Shown: positions 1-12,998, counted from the first letter of the stretch. The stretch: DNA of 64,000 nucleotides from Phycomyces nitens (GCA_022702545.1 JAHRBC010000007.1:1240001-1304000), one strand, 5' to 3'. Made by a program: numbers and translations. Notes: generated by a model from the sequence alone, not told the origin.

Positions 1-790
1 AGCAAGACTTCTTGATGTTCTGTGGCAAATAACTTTTATGTGTGGTTATTCTAAGCTATAAATGGCCCATGTCCACGAGACAAAAAGCCGCTCAACGCCA
101 GAGAATACATGGCTAAACAACTCTATAGCTGCCCCCAAGCCAATTCAATCCATAGAAAGAATATTTATGTCTTATTAGATCCAGAGGCTGAAAGTAACCA
201 TGACAGCAATCATTTTTTTTTTGATCATTGTAACTAAGCCATTTTATATAATCTCTAATTTCAAATCAGATAATTCCGGGTAGTCCTTTGAATTCAGTGT
301 GGCTTTTTTTTTATCAGAGCTTCTTTACTTAGCCGATGCATGCAATAGATTAGTTTAATACAGCCTCTTTATTAAACAAGGTAATTGGCCGTCGATTATT
401 CCACTCTGTTAGTCATTATTATGTTTATAGAGTGTGTTGCTATAAATATGTATATCTATAATCTGTGTACATGGTTTTGAGTTAAGCGCGCATAGGTAAC
501 TAATTAACAATTGCCCTCATGTCATTTAATTCCTTGATTTCCGGAAACCCGAATTAACACTCGAAAATAGAGCAAGTAATAGGTTGAGGCTAAAAACAGG
601 ACATAGACCACGCCACGAAGAAGCCAATGGCTGAACATGAGCACCATTTGTAGCACACCAGTCCGATACACTTTCGTATTCCTGGAATTTACTGTCGTAC
701 AACCATCTTGCAAAAATAGATGTCCATATACCTTTTTATATACATTTAAATAAGCAAAAAAGAATAGAGAGAAGCACGGCTCAAGAGATG

Positions 791-799
791 TATAAAAGG
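791..799 (+). promoter_or_regulatory. TATA box upstream of chitin deacetylase
   Basis: TATAAAAGG lies 75 bp before the ATG at 874. It is followed by a C/T-rich leader, the usual core-promoter layout for highly expressed fungal wall genes. Seen in sequence; function inferred. Confidence 0.6.
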
Positions 800-873
800 T
801 CACCTCCAGAATCGATTCTACAATTTCTATCCCCTTTCCTACTATCCTTCATCTCCTATTTGCCATCATCATC

Positions 874-2077
874 ATGCTCCCTAAGCTCTTTGCTCTCGCT
901 GCCGTCGCCCTCTCATTTGTCGATGCTCAATCTACATTTAAATTCTCACAGACATTCCCTGCAGTTGGATCCATCCCAACCGCTAAACCAGAGTGGCTCG
1001 AGTTGATCAAGGGTGTCAGCATTGCAAATGCCCCTGTCTACGATGTCTCGGGGGGTCTTGGTAATTATTAACTGTCTAATTCCAATACAATCATTAACAA
1101 GCAATCGATCATTAGGTCCCCAGCCTCAAGAACAGGGCGACCCTTATTGCGACTGGACTTTCACCGGTTGTCTTGGTCCTGATGACATCTCTTTCTGTCC
1201 AAAGGGCCAATGGGGTATCACATACGATGATGGCCCTTCTGAGTTCAGTCCCGCTCTTTATGACGAACTCGACAAGACCAACACCAAGGCCACATTCTTC
1301 ATGGTCGGTGGCCAGGTCAACAAGTACCCCGAACACGTCCTCCGTGCTTATAAATCCGGCCACGACATTGCCATGCACACCTGGTCTCATAACTACATGA
1401 CCAGTCTGACCAACGAGCAGATTGTAGCAGAACTCAAATGGAACGAATTGGTTATCAAGGAAGTCATTGGTGTCTCTCCAAAGTACTTTAGACCTCCTTA
1501 TGGCGACATTGATAACCGTGTCCGTGACATCGCAAAGGCTCTTGGTTTCACTGCTGTCATTTGGAACTTTGATACCAATGACTGGGCTGCTGAAAGCACC
1601 CCCAACTTCAAGGTCGAGACCATTGATGCCGAGGTCGCCAAGTGGGCTGCTGCTGCCCCAACCTCAGCTGTTGGTGGTATCTCTCTCGAGCACGATCTCT
1701 ACGAGAGCACCGTAAACATTGCCCTCCGTGTCCTTCCTGTCCTCCAGAAAGCCTATGATGTTACCAGTGTCGGTCAATGCAGCAGCGTCTCCTTCTACAA
1801 GGAGGGAACCGGAGCTGTAGTCAACACCACCACTCCCGCCAACTCTACTGTCTCTGGCGTTGTCATGTCCAGTGTTGCCCACTCTTCTGTCCACGCTAGT
1901 CCCACTGTTGCTGCTGCTGCTGCCGCTTCTGCTGGTGTTTCATCTGGCAAGGATGAGACTGTCAGTGCTGCTTCTGCCAGCAATTCCGTCAACCACGATT
2001 CTGGTGCATCTTCAATTGCCACCACTGGTGCTTTTGGCCTTGTTTTGACAGGTCTTGCTGCTTACTTTATGGCATAG
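874..2077 (+). CDS. Chitin deacetylase (carbohydrate esterase 4), probably GPI-anchored
   Basis: Exons 874-1060 and 1116-2077 (55-bp GTAATT...TAG intron) give 382 aa. The protein hydrolyses N-acetyl groups of chitin to make chitosan at the cell wall. The N-terminus MLPKLFALAAVALSFVDAQ is a typical signal peptide. The NodB/CE4 motifs occur in order: TYDDGP (motif 1, the catalytic Asp pair), HTWSH (metal-binding His pair), RPPYG, and DTNDW. A cysteine pair (CDW...GCLG) precedes the core. The last ~110 residues are Ser/Ala/Val-rich, with a hydrophobic end (VLTGLAAYFMA) suited to GPI attachment. The start is the first ATG after the TATA box and gives the signal peptide. Length matches Mucoromycota chitin deacetylases. 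Antisense and other-frame ORFs here are shadows. The exact polymer substrate is inferred from the family. Confidence 0.93.
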
Positions 2078-4830
2078 ATAACCCCCAAGAAAAAGGCATA
2101 GAACCTAATTTGTAACTGCCCTGTACCATTTCTTTCCCTTTTTTTTATATTCACTTGACCAATATATTGTACCAGTACACCATTTATTTTTTGTAAAACT
2201 AAAAAAAAATACCCAACAATAAGAGTTTTGTATTTGACACATTAGAAACACTCTTGGACAATTCACAGTATTCTTATATTATTTCTTTGGAGCTATTGGT
2301 TTTTATTTACAGAATAAACGCATGTAGATTTAAATGCTGGAAATAATGTTTGGATGTGCAAAATGTTGGTAGAACGATTGACACTATTCTAACAACAACA
2401 ACAACAACAACAACAAATGCCTTGTAGGAGATTTTCCGTTAAAAACAAGATTAAGATAAAATTAGTAGAGGCTCAGGAATATAAACTTTGGCTATTAAAA
2501 GCAAAGCAACACAAATTGTCAACAGTTGGACCAGCTTTATTCCACAGCCTGAACCTTTTTTCCCCCCAAAGCTGACTAGACTTATTATACACACAAACAT
2601 TTATTTAAATCAACATATATATATATATATATAAAACCATAAAGACATGGACAACATAATCCTCATCGTTTTTATACACAAGAGTAATCGATAAACTCAC
2701 CAGGGATCATGGAATTCCTTTGACTGTCATACTAGCCACCAAGTTTTTCTTTTTTTGAAAACATATTGAAAATACAAAGACACACAGACTTTGAAATAGG
2801 CTCATCTCTGGCTTTTTTTTCTGCTGACAAAAAAAAGGAACCAGTTGGAGTCTAAAGGCACAAGGTAACAACACTTGATGCTACACAAGCAGAACAACAA
2901 TGAAATCGAAAAAGAAGTATAGTTCGGCGTTCCTGTCTGAATAGTCACCCCAAAGCCTGAACTCAATCAAGTATTCATGAGACCATGTTGACAAGATGAT
3001 CCGGTCAGATAGATACAGCTTGTATAACATACTTTACATTAGCCATCTTTTTTTTTGGGAGGGAGGGAGGGAGTGCTCGAATAGTTTGATCTCGGTTATA
3101 CACCAAAAGATGTCAAGTTGAGATGGGCCCCAAATGTGAATCTGACAAAATACAAACAACTTCCAAGTATACAATCCTTTTGATACAACTAGGCCTGTTA
3201 AAGTAGTATAAGATTCAAAATTTTAACCAGATTCTCTATCAACTTGATTATGCACCAAGAACACTAATAGAAAGTCGAGACAGTCGATTGTACCCCACAC
3301 AGATGGTTAAAATATCAAGATCAAATGAAAACCTAGATGACACTAACATTTGGATATTTCGAATACATATATATATATATATTTGGGTAAAGATATCTAA
3401 TCTTATTTTGTATAATACGGTCAATTCCTTTCATCGGTTTGACGATTATTAAGCCTATAAAAGTCCTGATGCTAACATATTAGAGCATGCTGGTTTTAGG
3501 ATATATTGTAACAATATTTTCTTGTTTCAGTAACCTTATTAGCACAAGGTTGTATCCATATAGCCTTGATCTCATTCTAAATTCTCAAGAAAACCCCCCT
3601 TTTTTCATTCTTTTATACCTGTTGTTACGAGTATTTATTATGGTAACCTAATACAGTGCTATATATTTTGACCAGCTGCTGTCTATTATGTACACAAATA
3701 TTTGTAATATGTTTGTATTGAATGCTATATCTTGGATACATATTTGACTATATCAACAACAACAACAACAACAACAAGAAAAAAGAAAGTTCTATAGAGT
3801 AGATTGGTATCTTTTGTATACGGATACAAATCAAAGGCCATCAGATATAAAAAATATATAACAACCGCAGGCTGAAAACAAGGCACAATAATTCCGAGGG
3901 ATTTTTAATGATTTTTTTTTGGATACATTCAATTACTAGAAGCGAAATCTGTTAAACTCAACGTAGTTTTGATCATTTCTGCCCTAATAAATAAACTATG
4001 AATATTTGTCGAAAGCAAACAAATACCTTGACCAATGGGTACGGATGATAAATGTAAACATGGTGTACGTTACAATAATTAAATATCTATTTATATTTAA
4101 GCATTCACAAGAGGGCCTTGGTTGTGGGTTCAACCAGGGACTGGTCCTTGTTATTCTATCTGTGTGTTACAGAAACTTATATATATGTGTTGGAAATTGC
4201 AGAAAGGTTATTTTTGGAATATGTATAGCTTTTGAATGAGCTGCATAATATCGTGTGAATGCACACCAGACATAAAAAGAAAATTAAATCAAATTGGTAT
4301 CGTTCGACAAGAGAAAGTTGGAGCTGTAAAGAAGCCTAATGGGTAGATAAAAGGCATGCTATTCAATAATAACAGTAAGCTTTGTAAATGTTTCAAATAC
4401 AGTAGAGATTCCCGGGAATCCGGAAAGGGGGCTATTATATGTGACCAGCAAGATAATCGTACTGGTGCCCTTTGGGTCATTTAGATACCTTGTCGAGTAT
4501 GTATTTGAGGAAGAGGTGTAATTATGCATATATCTTACTTTAGCGTCATCCAAACCAAAGAAATTATGGTGTGACATGAACCGTTTATATAGTCTCTTGA
4601 CCTCGGTTCAAAGAATGTCAACTCTCAAGAGGGTCAATGCACACGCAATACACTAAAATTAAAACAGGAATCAGAACTTCCCCCCCTTGATATTATCGTT
4701 ATTCCCTTTTTCCTTTTTCCTTCTTCCTTTCTCTTTCTTTCCAAAGGCACCTTGCCCTGCCTTTTTGTATTTTTTCTTTTCTTTCTATATTTTGCCAATT
4801 TAACCCTTTTTTGTACAGACCTACCAACTT
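2078..4830. other. Intergenic, AT-rich, simple repeats
   Basis: No gene recognised. It holds (CAA)n tracts at about 2391-2416 and 3753-3777, TA runs near 2617 and 3367, and a homopyrimidine stretch at 4690-4800 that is probably the promoter/leader of the next gene. Short open frames (e.g. 4006-4239) have no ATG or family signal. Confidence 0.6.
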
Positions 4831-5809
4831 ATGCCAAGCTCAGCAAACACTTTATCTTTTTGGGAAATGACAAAACCCTCTATTCAGACATCATGTACTC
4901 AATGTCAAAAGATAACCTCTTGTGAACACGCAATCAAACCAAATTCAATCCAATCTCCAAAATCTCATTCCCCGCTACTTGTCTATCGAAAAGAAGACGA
5001 TCCCTGGGTGGACATTTCAAATCGTCGCATTCCCAATTCCAAATTAGGTTCTCTTTACAGTGGATCTAGATTCAAAGGCAAACAGAAATGTGGAGACAGC
5101 GAATATGAAGTCTTGGTTGACTTAAAGGTAAGCCACAAGGACAGCTGTTGACCGGTGCACTCATGTTTGGTACTCTACAGCAAGTGAATATCAAGGAAAG
5201 CTTATTGTGCGGTTACTTATACATCAAAGGTCTTACGGCAGAACAATCAGAGCTCACTGTAAGAAAGTCACTTTGCAAAATTTATAGTTCAAAGCCTTTA
5301 AATCGTCTCTAGACTTATTTCGAGGGAGAAATTATTGGGCCAAAATACTCTTTTCTTACTCGCAAATGGCACGCAGTCCAAGATATTGATCGTCAACACT
5401 GGGTATGGGTTGATCTTTGGAGTCCAAGCCAGATATTTATGTTGTATGATAGGAGCTATTTGAGCCATTTAAGCCATTAGCCGAAGTGTTCAATAAGGAG
5501 GACTTTGTGTATGATCCTATTGACAGTGATGTGGTTTACATGCGATGGAAAGAGAGATTTCTGGTACCAAACCACCATATTGAAAATGTCATTGGTGCAA
5601 GTTTCGCTGGTTTCTATTACATTGCCTACCAACGCTCGACCGACAAGATCACTGGATTCTACTTTTACCATCTCAACACTGACCGGTAATTGTTTGTTGC
5701 TTGTTGCTATGGCGACGAGATTTGTGTTATTTATCTTATTTATAGGTTTCAAGCCCTGACCTTGGAAAATGTCAATCAGCATTATCTGGGCAGCTTTGAA
5801 TTCCGTTGA
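4831..5809 (+). CDS. GID4: GID4/Vid24 substrate receptor of the GID/CTLH ubiquitin ligase
   Basis: Five exons (4831-5127, 5181-5258, 5313-5402, 5453-5685, 5746-5809) encode 253 aa. Intron 3 was placed at 5403-5452 because it restores the family spacing between HW and the FKPLAEVFN segment. GID4 binds N-degron clients, e.g. Pro-starting gluconeogenic enzymes, for the GID E3 complex in the cytosol. Recognisable family blocks: [67 protein letters not shown] and the C-terminal YLGSFEFR. Together these form the Vid24 beta-barrel. The N-terminal ~75 residues are less conserved and include a Cys pair (CTQC). Length is near the usual 220-360. A pyrimidine-rich leader precedes the ATG. Confidence 0.93.
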
Positions 5810-6376
5810 GAGAACATCATTATAATCATCAATTAAAAAATATAATAATAATAAAATAAATATAGTCATCTACTATCCCACAAATGACGTTTCTGATGGT
5901 TCATTTTTAATGGGTTGAAAGATGATCAATTGATATTAGGCAATTCTTGTTGGAGATAGTTTCTCACCTGTGATCAATAGGGCATGACTGGATTCCTACA
6001 AGAAGTCGGTCCATGTTTGATTTTTATGGCCATGGAATCAAGAAAAATCACAGTCTACAGACATATTCTCCAGTGTCATTTATCTACACTTTTATCCCGG
6101 ACAACTTGTTTTTTTTTTTCAGTTTGGTCGAGAGTTGGTCTAAATGACATGTGCTAAAGTAAAGCACATCTTGAACCACAAGAAGAGTCAAAATATCCAT
6201 GCGAATGACTCTATACATCAGTCGATCATGTGTTGTGATATCAAATGAAGAATATAGCCTGTCCCATGAGAGATTAAAACCAGTCTTTCTTTTTTTTTTC
6301 CTCACTTTCAATCAATTGCTATAAAATATCGCCTTTTGATCGTCTTCTTTTTTGTTTGATCAATATACCTCTTGCA

Positions 6377-7757
6377 ATGGGACAAGCAGCCTCTCGAACA
6401 TTCTCAGATAGATCAAATGTCTTGTATGAGCACACCGATCTGTCCAGTCGATTCACAAAAGCAACCCTCTCTACACTATCTGTACCAATGGTCATCGTCG
6501 CCTTTCCTCTCCTGAATGCCTATATATTCACAGAAGAAGAATTGACGGGTGTAAAGGTCATGGACGGTGCTATTGGAGGTCTGTTGGGGGTAATTGGATG
6601 TAAGTATGAATATATGCTGCCAATAGAAACAATAATAACACACTATTCAAAAGGGCCATTGGCACCATTTTTAGCCTGCTGGGGTGCCTTTCAGAGTGTT
6701 TTCAGCCAAGGACCACTAGAGCCACTTCCGATTCCACCAGAGCTAAAAAAACAAGCCAAATTAAGAATCGGACTCAATTCAGATCATTTTTATAATGTTG
6801 CTATTGTTGGAATAGCAGGAACCGGCAAGGTACCACCAGAAAACACATCTTTTTGGATATTAACCCAATCATCTATCTTCCTAGAGTTCACTTGTGAATG
6901 GAATCCTGGGGTACCATGACAACCACCCCTTTGCTGCCCATACAGGCGAGACAGAATCTACCATGAAGCCAGCAGGATATCGCCATCCTGATCTACGGAC
7001 AATGGTATTGTGGGACATGCCAGGTGCTGGTACAATGCATCACCCAGCAGAGACATATTTCGAAGACAATTTCCTGTGTGCCTTTGATTCTTTAATAATC
7101 GTAACCGCCGAAAGGTAAAAGTAACCTGTCTATAGAAACACGAGACCTGACTGTATGGGTTTATCCTTCTAGATTACAAGAAACGGATCTAATTATTGCT
7201 AAAAAGGCAAGGGAATGGCGGGTTCCAGTCCTATTTGTGCGTAACAAAGCTGACCAGGTAAGATCCAGCATTTATAGCCTATGGTCAACTAAATATACCA
7301 TAGGCCGTAGACTCAAAGATACGACGGGATAAAAAGGATGGTCAAGACGAAGCGCGTGCATGGGCAAAGGCAGTTGGCGAACTCACAAACGAAGCAAGTA
7401 AACCAGCATATGATACCTATATATATGTATATGGTTCTAACCTACTCTTAACTCTAGGTACGCCAATCGATCTCTCGCCAGCTAAAGGCAAACCATATAA
7501 GCACTAGGCACCTCTTTATTCTCTCTGCATGGAACCTCCAAGAATTTATATATAGACTAAGCCAGAGGGAACTAGATGACCATTTGAGAATAATCGATGA
7601 AGAAAGGTTCGTGAGGATGCTGATTCAAGGTGTGTTGACCAAACGAAAGCGAGAAAAGAAAGACCGTCAACGGAATGAGAAGCGAATGTCTGTTCCACAG
7701 CAGATCATAGGATCATCATCATCAGCCGAAGAGTTATTTAGAGACTCTCGACGATAA
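6377..7757 (+). CDS. IRG-like (interferon-inducible GTPase family) P-loop GTPase
   Basis: Exons 6377-6829, 6885-7114, 7173-7257, 7304-7393, 7458-7757 give 385 aa. A further 75-bp in-frame intron (6600-6674, GTAAGT...TTTTTAG) may be spliced, giving 360 aa. The fourth intron is GC-AG (GCAAGT at 7394). GTPase motifs: G1 GIAGTGKSS, a conserved ETESTMKPAGYRHP stretch, G3 DMPGAGT, then IIVTAER..ETDLIIAKKA, G4 RNKAD, and a G5-like LSAWN. The sequence after G1 resembles the animal immunity-related GTPases (IIGP/IRG). The ATG at 6377 was preferred over 6356 because it gives MGQAAS, a consensus N-myristoylation site. A Gly-rich hydrophobic segment lies before G1. The C-terminus is basic (KRKREKKDRQR) and Ser-rich. 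Membrane association is likely; the cellular role is unknown. Confidence 0.82.
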
Positions 7758-7825
7758 AAAAAAAGGTGCACAGCCATAATGCTTAGAATTGTATCATAAA
7801 TGTCAATTACAACATATTATTACTA

Positions 7826-8553
7826 TTATTTTTCATCACGTCGACCAAGGGGTAATAAAGCAGCCGCTATACGTCTTCCCTCTTCTGCCAATACATTGTA
7901 GGTTGCAGCAGCATTTTTCTAAGGATCTCCATTTAATACACATCCTAATAAACCCACCCACATTTAGTTTTTAGCTTACTGTGTTCATCACATCCACTTG
8001 AATGCCGAGTTTATAAAAGTATTGTCGAACATGGGCAGGCATGGGTGCAAACTGCTTACCGGTTCCAAACATAATCAATTCTACAGCAAAAAAGCAATTG
8101 TATTTTTGGTTATTATATACAGTTGTATGAATCTTCATATATATATTATTTACCTGGTTTGGGTGTAACTACTTCAAAGATCTTAAAGACATCAAGATCC
8201 CAGTTTTGCATTGGTAATTCATTTTTATCCTGGGGTACTCTCCACAAGAATGCAGAACCATTCAATAGGATCATTGGTTCCTCAATCTTTGAATTATCAG
8301 ACAAGACAAAGCCAAACTTTGTAATGACCTCTGGGCCGACATTTGGTCCACGCGCAAACATATTGTTGAACGAAGCCAAGGTTGATCCAGGAATGGCATC
8401 TGGATTAGTTTCAGCAGGAATAGCCTTGTTGACAATATTTGTTGGTGGATGAGGAAGGGCATCCTTGAATGAGCCTCGTGCGGCTAAATTAATAGTCGAT
8501 GTAGCAAAGGCACGACGCGATCCAAAGGCGATCCGAGATACAAAAGGCTGCAT
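7826..8553 (-). CDS. NDUFAF3: NDUFAF3-like mitochondrial complex I assembly factor (Mth938/DUF498 domain)
   Basis: Exons 8553-8154, 8080-7980, 7918-7826 (minus) encode 197 aa. The start at 8553 gives an Arg/Ser/Ala-rich N-terminus (MQPFVSRIAFGSRRAFATS), a classic mitochondrial presequence. An upstream in-frame Met at 8622 would add a hydrophobic stretch and is rejected. Family blocks: GFVLSDNSKIEEPMILLNG, VFKIFEVVTPKPELIMFGTG, PMPAHVRQYFYKLGIQVDV and AATYNVLAEEGRRIAAALLP. NDUFAF3 works with NDUFAF4 in early assembly of the complex I Q-module. It is convergent with the IRG-like GTPase (68 bp between stops). Confidence 0.9.
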
Positions 8554-9606
8554 GGTAATAAAGAATCTAGAGAAAAATAAAAAATAAAATAAAATAAAAT
8601 AAATATTCAATTGTTCTGGCATTTATTATTATTTTAATGTAAGAATCTCCTAATTTTACACCCATGTTGTTTAATTGTTATCATTTTCTAAACAGAAATA
8701 TATATATATATTATGACCTTTGTATAGTCAATACAACAAGTTTAGGTCAATTGAATTCTTTGAAAACAGAGTGTACGATAAAGACTCTCTTTGGTGTGAA
8801 TAATCAGATTGGGCCATGCATTTTAAAACATTTTGTAAACCAGAGCAAGCTGTTTCAAATATCTTTTTACCACCAAGAAACTTTGATAGTTCTAGTAAAC
8901 TGTTACTTATAGTCTAATTGAACTACGTTTTATATTTGTTCTTTTTTTTAGATATATTAGCAAAGATCAAGTCTTGAGAATTGGTACAAGTCTCAAACTT
9001 TTATTGAAAAAATTCCAAGGAAACAATGATGTTCTAGAAACATGTTGTTGAGTCAGTACCACAATCTATGGTCGTACTGATCAGTGGTGTGCATACGCTT
9101 TTATTTCAAGATAATCTATAGTAAATTACAGTCTTTGATAGTCTCGAGATAATTTTCATATGTTGATTATTAGACAATACTGACATTCTAGTTCAGTTCA
9201 AACAGGAAAGTTTAAAAGATGGTGAACCTTTCAATTTAAATGTGGGGCAATATGTGTTTGATCCATTTCCTCAGAATGGAAATACTTTGGATCTAGTTGG
9301 TTTGTGTAATTAGTTATCAGGCTGGTAGGCCATACATTTGGATAACGATAGCAAAAGAAAGAAAGAAAGAAGCTCATAGTAAGATCTGTCATACAAAGTC
9401 TGAACATCATCCGAGTATTTTTTTTTTCTATTATCCATTTGAACCATGGACAAAACAAGTCAATATATTGTACAAATTTTGTCACGCCAGACAGTTCTCC
9501 ACAACAGTCATCTATATTACATTCTCTTGATATATAATGGTTGTTATTTGTTATAAGAAGAAAAAAAAGTCATTCAACCCTGGGAGCATTGTATTCAGCC
9601 TGTAGT
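8554..9606. other. Intergenic
   Basis: Mostly AT-rich with no convincing gene. It holds an (AAAAT)n-like tract just upstream of the NDUFAF3 start (8578-8602). Presumably it carries the promoters of the divergent NDUFAF3 and dioxygenase genes. Confidence 0.5.
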
Positions 9607-10919
9607 ATGCCAACCATCCAGCTCAAAAACACCAGCCAGCCAGACATCACATACCTTCCAAATTACAAAAAGTGGAAGGCGCGTACTGCTCATCGACTGG
9701 AAAAAGAAATTATCTCAACCAAACTACCAGAAAAGTTTCCTAAAAGGCTACACGGTCCAAAAGTATGGACGAAAAGTGACTATGAAGGCAAAGAATCCCA
9801 ATGGATCTATACAATGACAAAAGATGAGCTGCAGGAAATACACATGTCAATATTGGCATTCGAAAAGACCACAATGCCTCTATTTAATATCAATCAGTCT
9901 ACCTTTCCACTTTCTCTGCTTGGCCCAAAGCTAAAAAAACTAATTGATGAAGATGTGGTTAATGGGCGCGGTTTCTTGGTTCTTCGTGGGTTAGATCCAG
10001 AGAGGTACACACGCCATCAACAGATAATTGCATATGCCGGGATATCAGCTTATGTTGGCAAAAGAGGTCGACAGGGTGTGCACGTATTATGTAAGGATAC
10101 AATAGATTCATACAAGGTGTTTAATTGAATATGATGTAAAGATCATATTAAAGATATGGTCCTAGAAAGAGGCATCCGTACAATCCTTGCTCCATCGTAT
10201 ACCAACGATCATCAAGTGTATCACACAGATGCTGGAGACATTGTTTCCCTTTTTGCTATCGGGGTGGCTGAATTTGGTGGGAGATCAAAGATTGCGTCGA
10301 GCTGGACAGTTTACAACGAGTTGGCATCGACAAGACCTGATCTTATTCAAACCTTGTCAGAACCATGGACATTTCAGAGGTAACATTTTTAGTGGTTCGA
10401 GAAAAAGAATTAGAGATTTGATAAAAAAAGTTCTAGTGACATTGGCGATCATCTATACTATAAACGTCCCCTGCTCTACTATGAAGATAACCATTTGATT
10501 ATTCAATATGCCCGTCGCAAGTTCACCGGTTTCGGCTACAAGCCTAGAAGCGAAAGCATCCCTCCAATAACAGAAGCACAAGCAGAGGCTTTGGATGCCC
10601 TCCATTATATTTCAGAAAAACACCATCTGGACATTGAATTTAAAAAAGGAGATATACAATACATATCTAACCTGTCAATATTTCATGCGAGAGAAGGATT
10701 TACGGACAGCACGGTTAATCGGTAGGTTGTCAAATTTATCCACAAATATCTTTTAATGGATATGGACCTCATTTTTTGCAAAGGCGTCATTTACTACGAC
10801 TATGGCTTCATCCAGAGAAACCATGGAAGCTTCCGGAACAGCTTCAGCCACTATGGAATGCCATTTTTAACCACAAACAAAAAGAGACTTTTCCTCCCGA
10901 GCCAGCCATTGGATGGTAG
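9607..10919 (+). CDS. TauD/TfdA-family Fe(II)/2-oxoglutarate-dependent dioxygenase
   Basis: Exons 9607-10090, 10142-10379, 10437-10721, 10784-10919 give 380 aa. The fold signals are VNGRGFLVLRGLDPERYT, the HTDAGDIVSLF segment (first His and Asp of the 2-His-1-carboxylate iron site), the distal His in NLSIFHAREGF, and the 2-oxoglutarate-binding Arg in RRHLLRLWLHP. It should couple oxidation of a small organic substrate to 2-oxoglutarate decarboxylation in the cytosol. The substrate (taurine-like, herbicide-like or other) cannot be told. The ATG at 9607 begins MPTIQLKN; the upstream in-frame start at 9541 adds 22 residues and is less likely. Neighbours give no pathway clue. Confidence 0.88.
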
Positions 10920-12676
10920 AGATATTATATTAAATTGTACCGTAGCACCATATATATATATATTAAATAGGAATCCATCAACTATAGTCGAATGATTAGT
11001 TTTACATTATATCACTATTCTCACTAAAGAACGAGCAAAAAAAAAGATTGTCTTATTATATCATCTCAGCACTAGTTTCCGAGTGTCTAGAAGGAATTGT
11101 AGAAATCCCACAAAGTATTGAGAGTTTTATGGTTCACTTTTAGCCAATCTTTTAAAGATATCGATTAGGTTTCTAAGATCCTTTATAAAAATTATTAACT
11201 ATCCATGCTTTCATTCGACAAAATGGCATCAAATTAAGCACTATGGCAAAATAAAAGACTAAACAGACTGTATTATAGAAAATCTATAAAGCAGTATGTA
11301 AAGCACCATATAAACAAGACTAAAATCATATTTATTTACAAAGAGGAAATAAAAAGCGACTTTGAAACAGATATAAAAGTTCTTGTTGCTTTAATAAGAG
11401 CCAACGCACAGAGTACAGGACGAGATATTTATAATTGTAATATCAGACAAAAGACGATAGAAAGTCTTGTATCTTTATATAGTAAAGAGTAAGGGTTTAT
11501 GTAAACTCCTGAGATTCACAAAGGTTATTATCCAGATACTAATACACTATCTTTCACAAACATCTACTTTCGCAATTTATCAGGTTTATTGTAATGTCTC
11601 CTTCACTCTTTTCATATTTGTATGGCTGTAACTTATCATTCTACAAAGATTGCCAACTAGGCACCAGTTTGTTTTCAACGACGTACAAGTCTGGACTAGT
11701 TTGTAGCAACTCCATAAAGTACAAGCCAATGTACTATAGCAGATAAGACACACAATTCAATACAACACCTTTCATCTGTAGGGAGTCTTGAGCTAAAGTA
11801 ATTGGTTAGCCTATATTTCTACAATGCAAAAGAGATCTTCCCAACTGGATTTAGAATTCTATTTATTTTATAATTTTTTGTTAGAGTTTCCTATTTTTTA
11901 GAGTGAAAAATGGTGCCTGCCCAAGAAAATGCATACTGTAGCCATGTCTTTGCAAAGAACATGGAACAGATACGAAGGATTGATGGTTCAAACAGTAAGA
12001 TGGTGACATAAATTCAAGCAGAGAACAATGGGGAGAGATCTTGGAGTACTTACAAGGCTGCAATAGAAACACGGGAGGGAGAAGGGAAAACAAAGAGTGA
12101 CCGAGACAGGAGAGAGGAAACATAGGTTCTGACCAAGATCTAAAGAGAAAAATAGAGGACTTATTGTCATTATCAGTGCAATCGCAATGAGCATTATATT
12201 TTCATTGCCATAGAACGAGCCATGGCAACGAGACAAAGCGAACTAGCGTAGAAAGAGCGATCGAGAGGAAAAAAAGGAGGGTATAATTGATGAGACAATA
12301 ACATAATAACAACCTATTCACACTATCCTCCCCTTCCAAAGTAATAAATATAAAAAAAAAGCCATGTATTCTATACAACACCTCCAAAAAAGAATAATAT
12401 TGTCAAGCATTACAAGAGTACAAATATATTTCAACACCCAGCCTGATAATTGTTGTACCTACTTGTACAAAATCAATGGCTTTTAATCAAGAGCACGGTC
12501 CATCCAAAATTACAGTGAGAATGGTAAATATTGTCACTTTGCGAAAAGTAATTGTCCCCAAGTAAAATCGATTTGTCAACAAATAAAAATTAAATTGTCT
12601 TTTACAAAAATATACTTGTCAATTGCAATATAAGTTTGCGATTAATATATTGTTTTTTTTTAGATAATTAGAATAT
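10920..12676. other. Intergenic, no gene recognised
   Basis: AT-rich DNA of about 1.75 kb. Short open frames near 11881-12387 lack splice support or family motifs. It may contain old, unrecognisable repeats; it borders the transposon-rich island. Confidence 0.5.
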
Positions 12677-12883
12677 TTAGAATGGGGTTTTATTATGACA
12701 ATGAATGATTTGTCGTTTAGAATGACTAGCGAAATTGTACAATTTTTTAACAGGTATGCCATTACAAGCCTCAGTCATTTTTTCTTTAGTCAACAACCTG
12801 CGACACTTCAATCTTCTTTTTACAATTGCCCAGAACTGTTCAACTGGATTTAATTCAAGCGAATATTGGGGCAGATACATCAC
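12677..12883 (-). pseudogene. Transposase fragment, Tc1/mariner DDE C-terminus
   Basis: About 68 codons on the minus strand contain YLPQYSLELNPVEQFWAIVK, the catalytic-Glu region of DDE_3 transposases, followed by a basic stretch and TEACN. The rest of the protein is missing, so this is a truncated copy. It is related in sequence to the copy at 44.2-44.7 kb. Confidence 0.8.
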
Positions 12884-12899
12884 CCTATAACCGCAACTT

Positions 12900-12998
12900 C
12901 TGTTACGGTTCTGCTATGTTATTTTTATTGGATGACGGAACTCTAAAACTGTGATTCCGTCACGTTACAATTACGTTACGGCTCTGTTACGGTTCTGT
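12900..12998. repeat. Clustered GTTACGGTTCTG-like motifs
   Basis: Copies or near-copies of GTTACGGTTCTG occur at about 12902, 12973 and 12986, and again at 13353 right before the ATG at 13375. They could be a promoter element of the downstream gene or a repeat used as insertion target. Confidence 0.4.

Noticed and set aside
1112..2048. Several open frames of 75-92 codons on both strands inside the chitin deacetylase gene
   Set aside because: Shadows of a codon-biased real gene; no independent motifs.
4006..4239. 77-codon plus-strand frame
   Set aside because: Starts at TTG, with no motif or splice partner.
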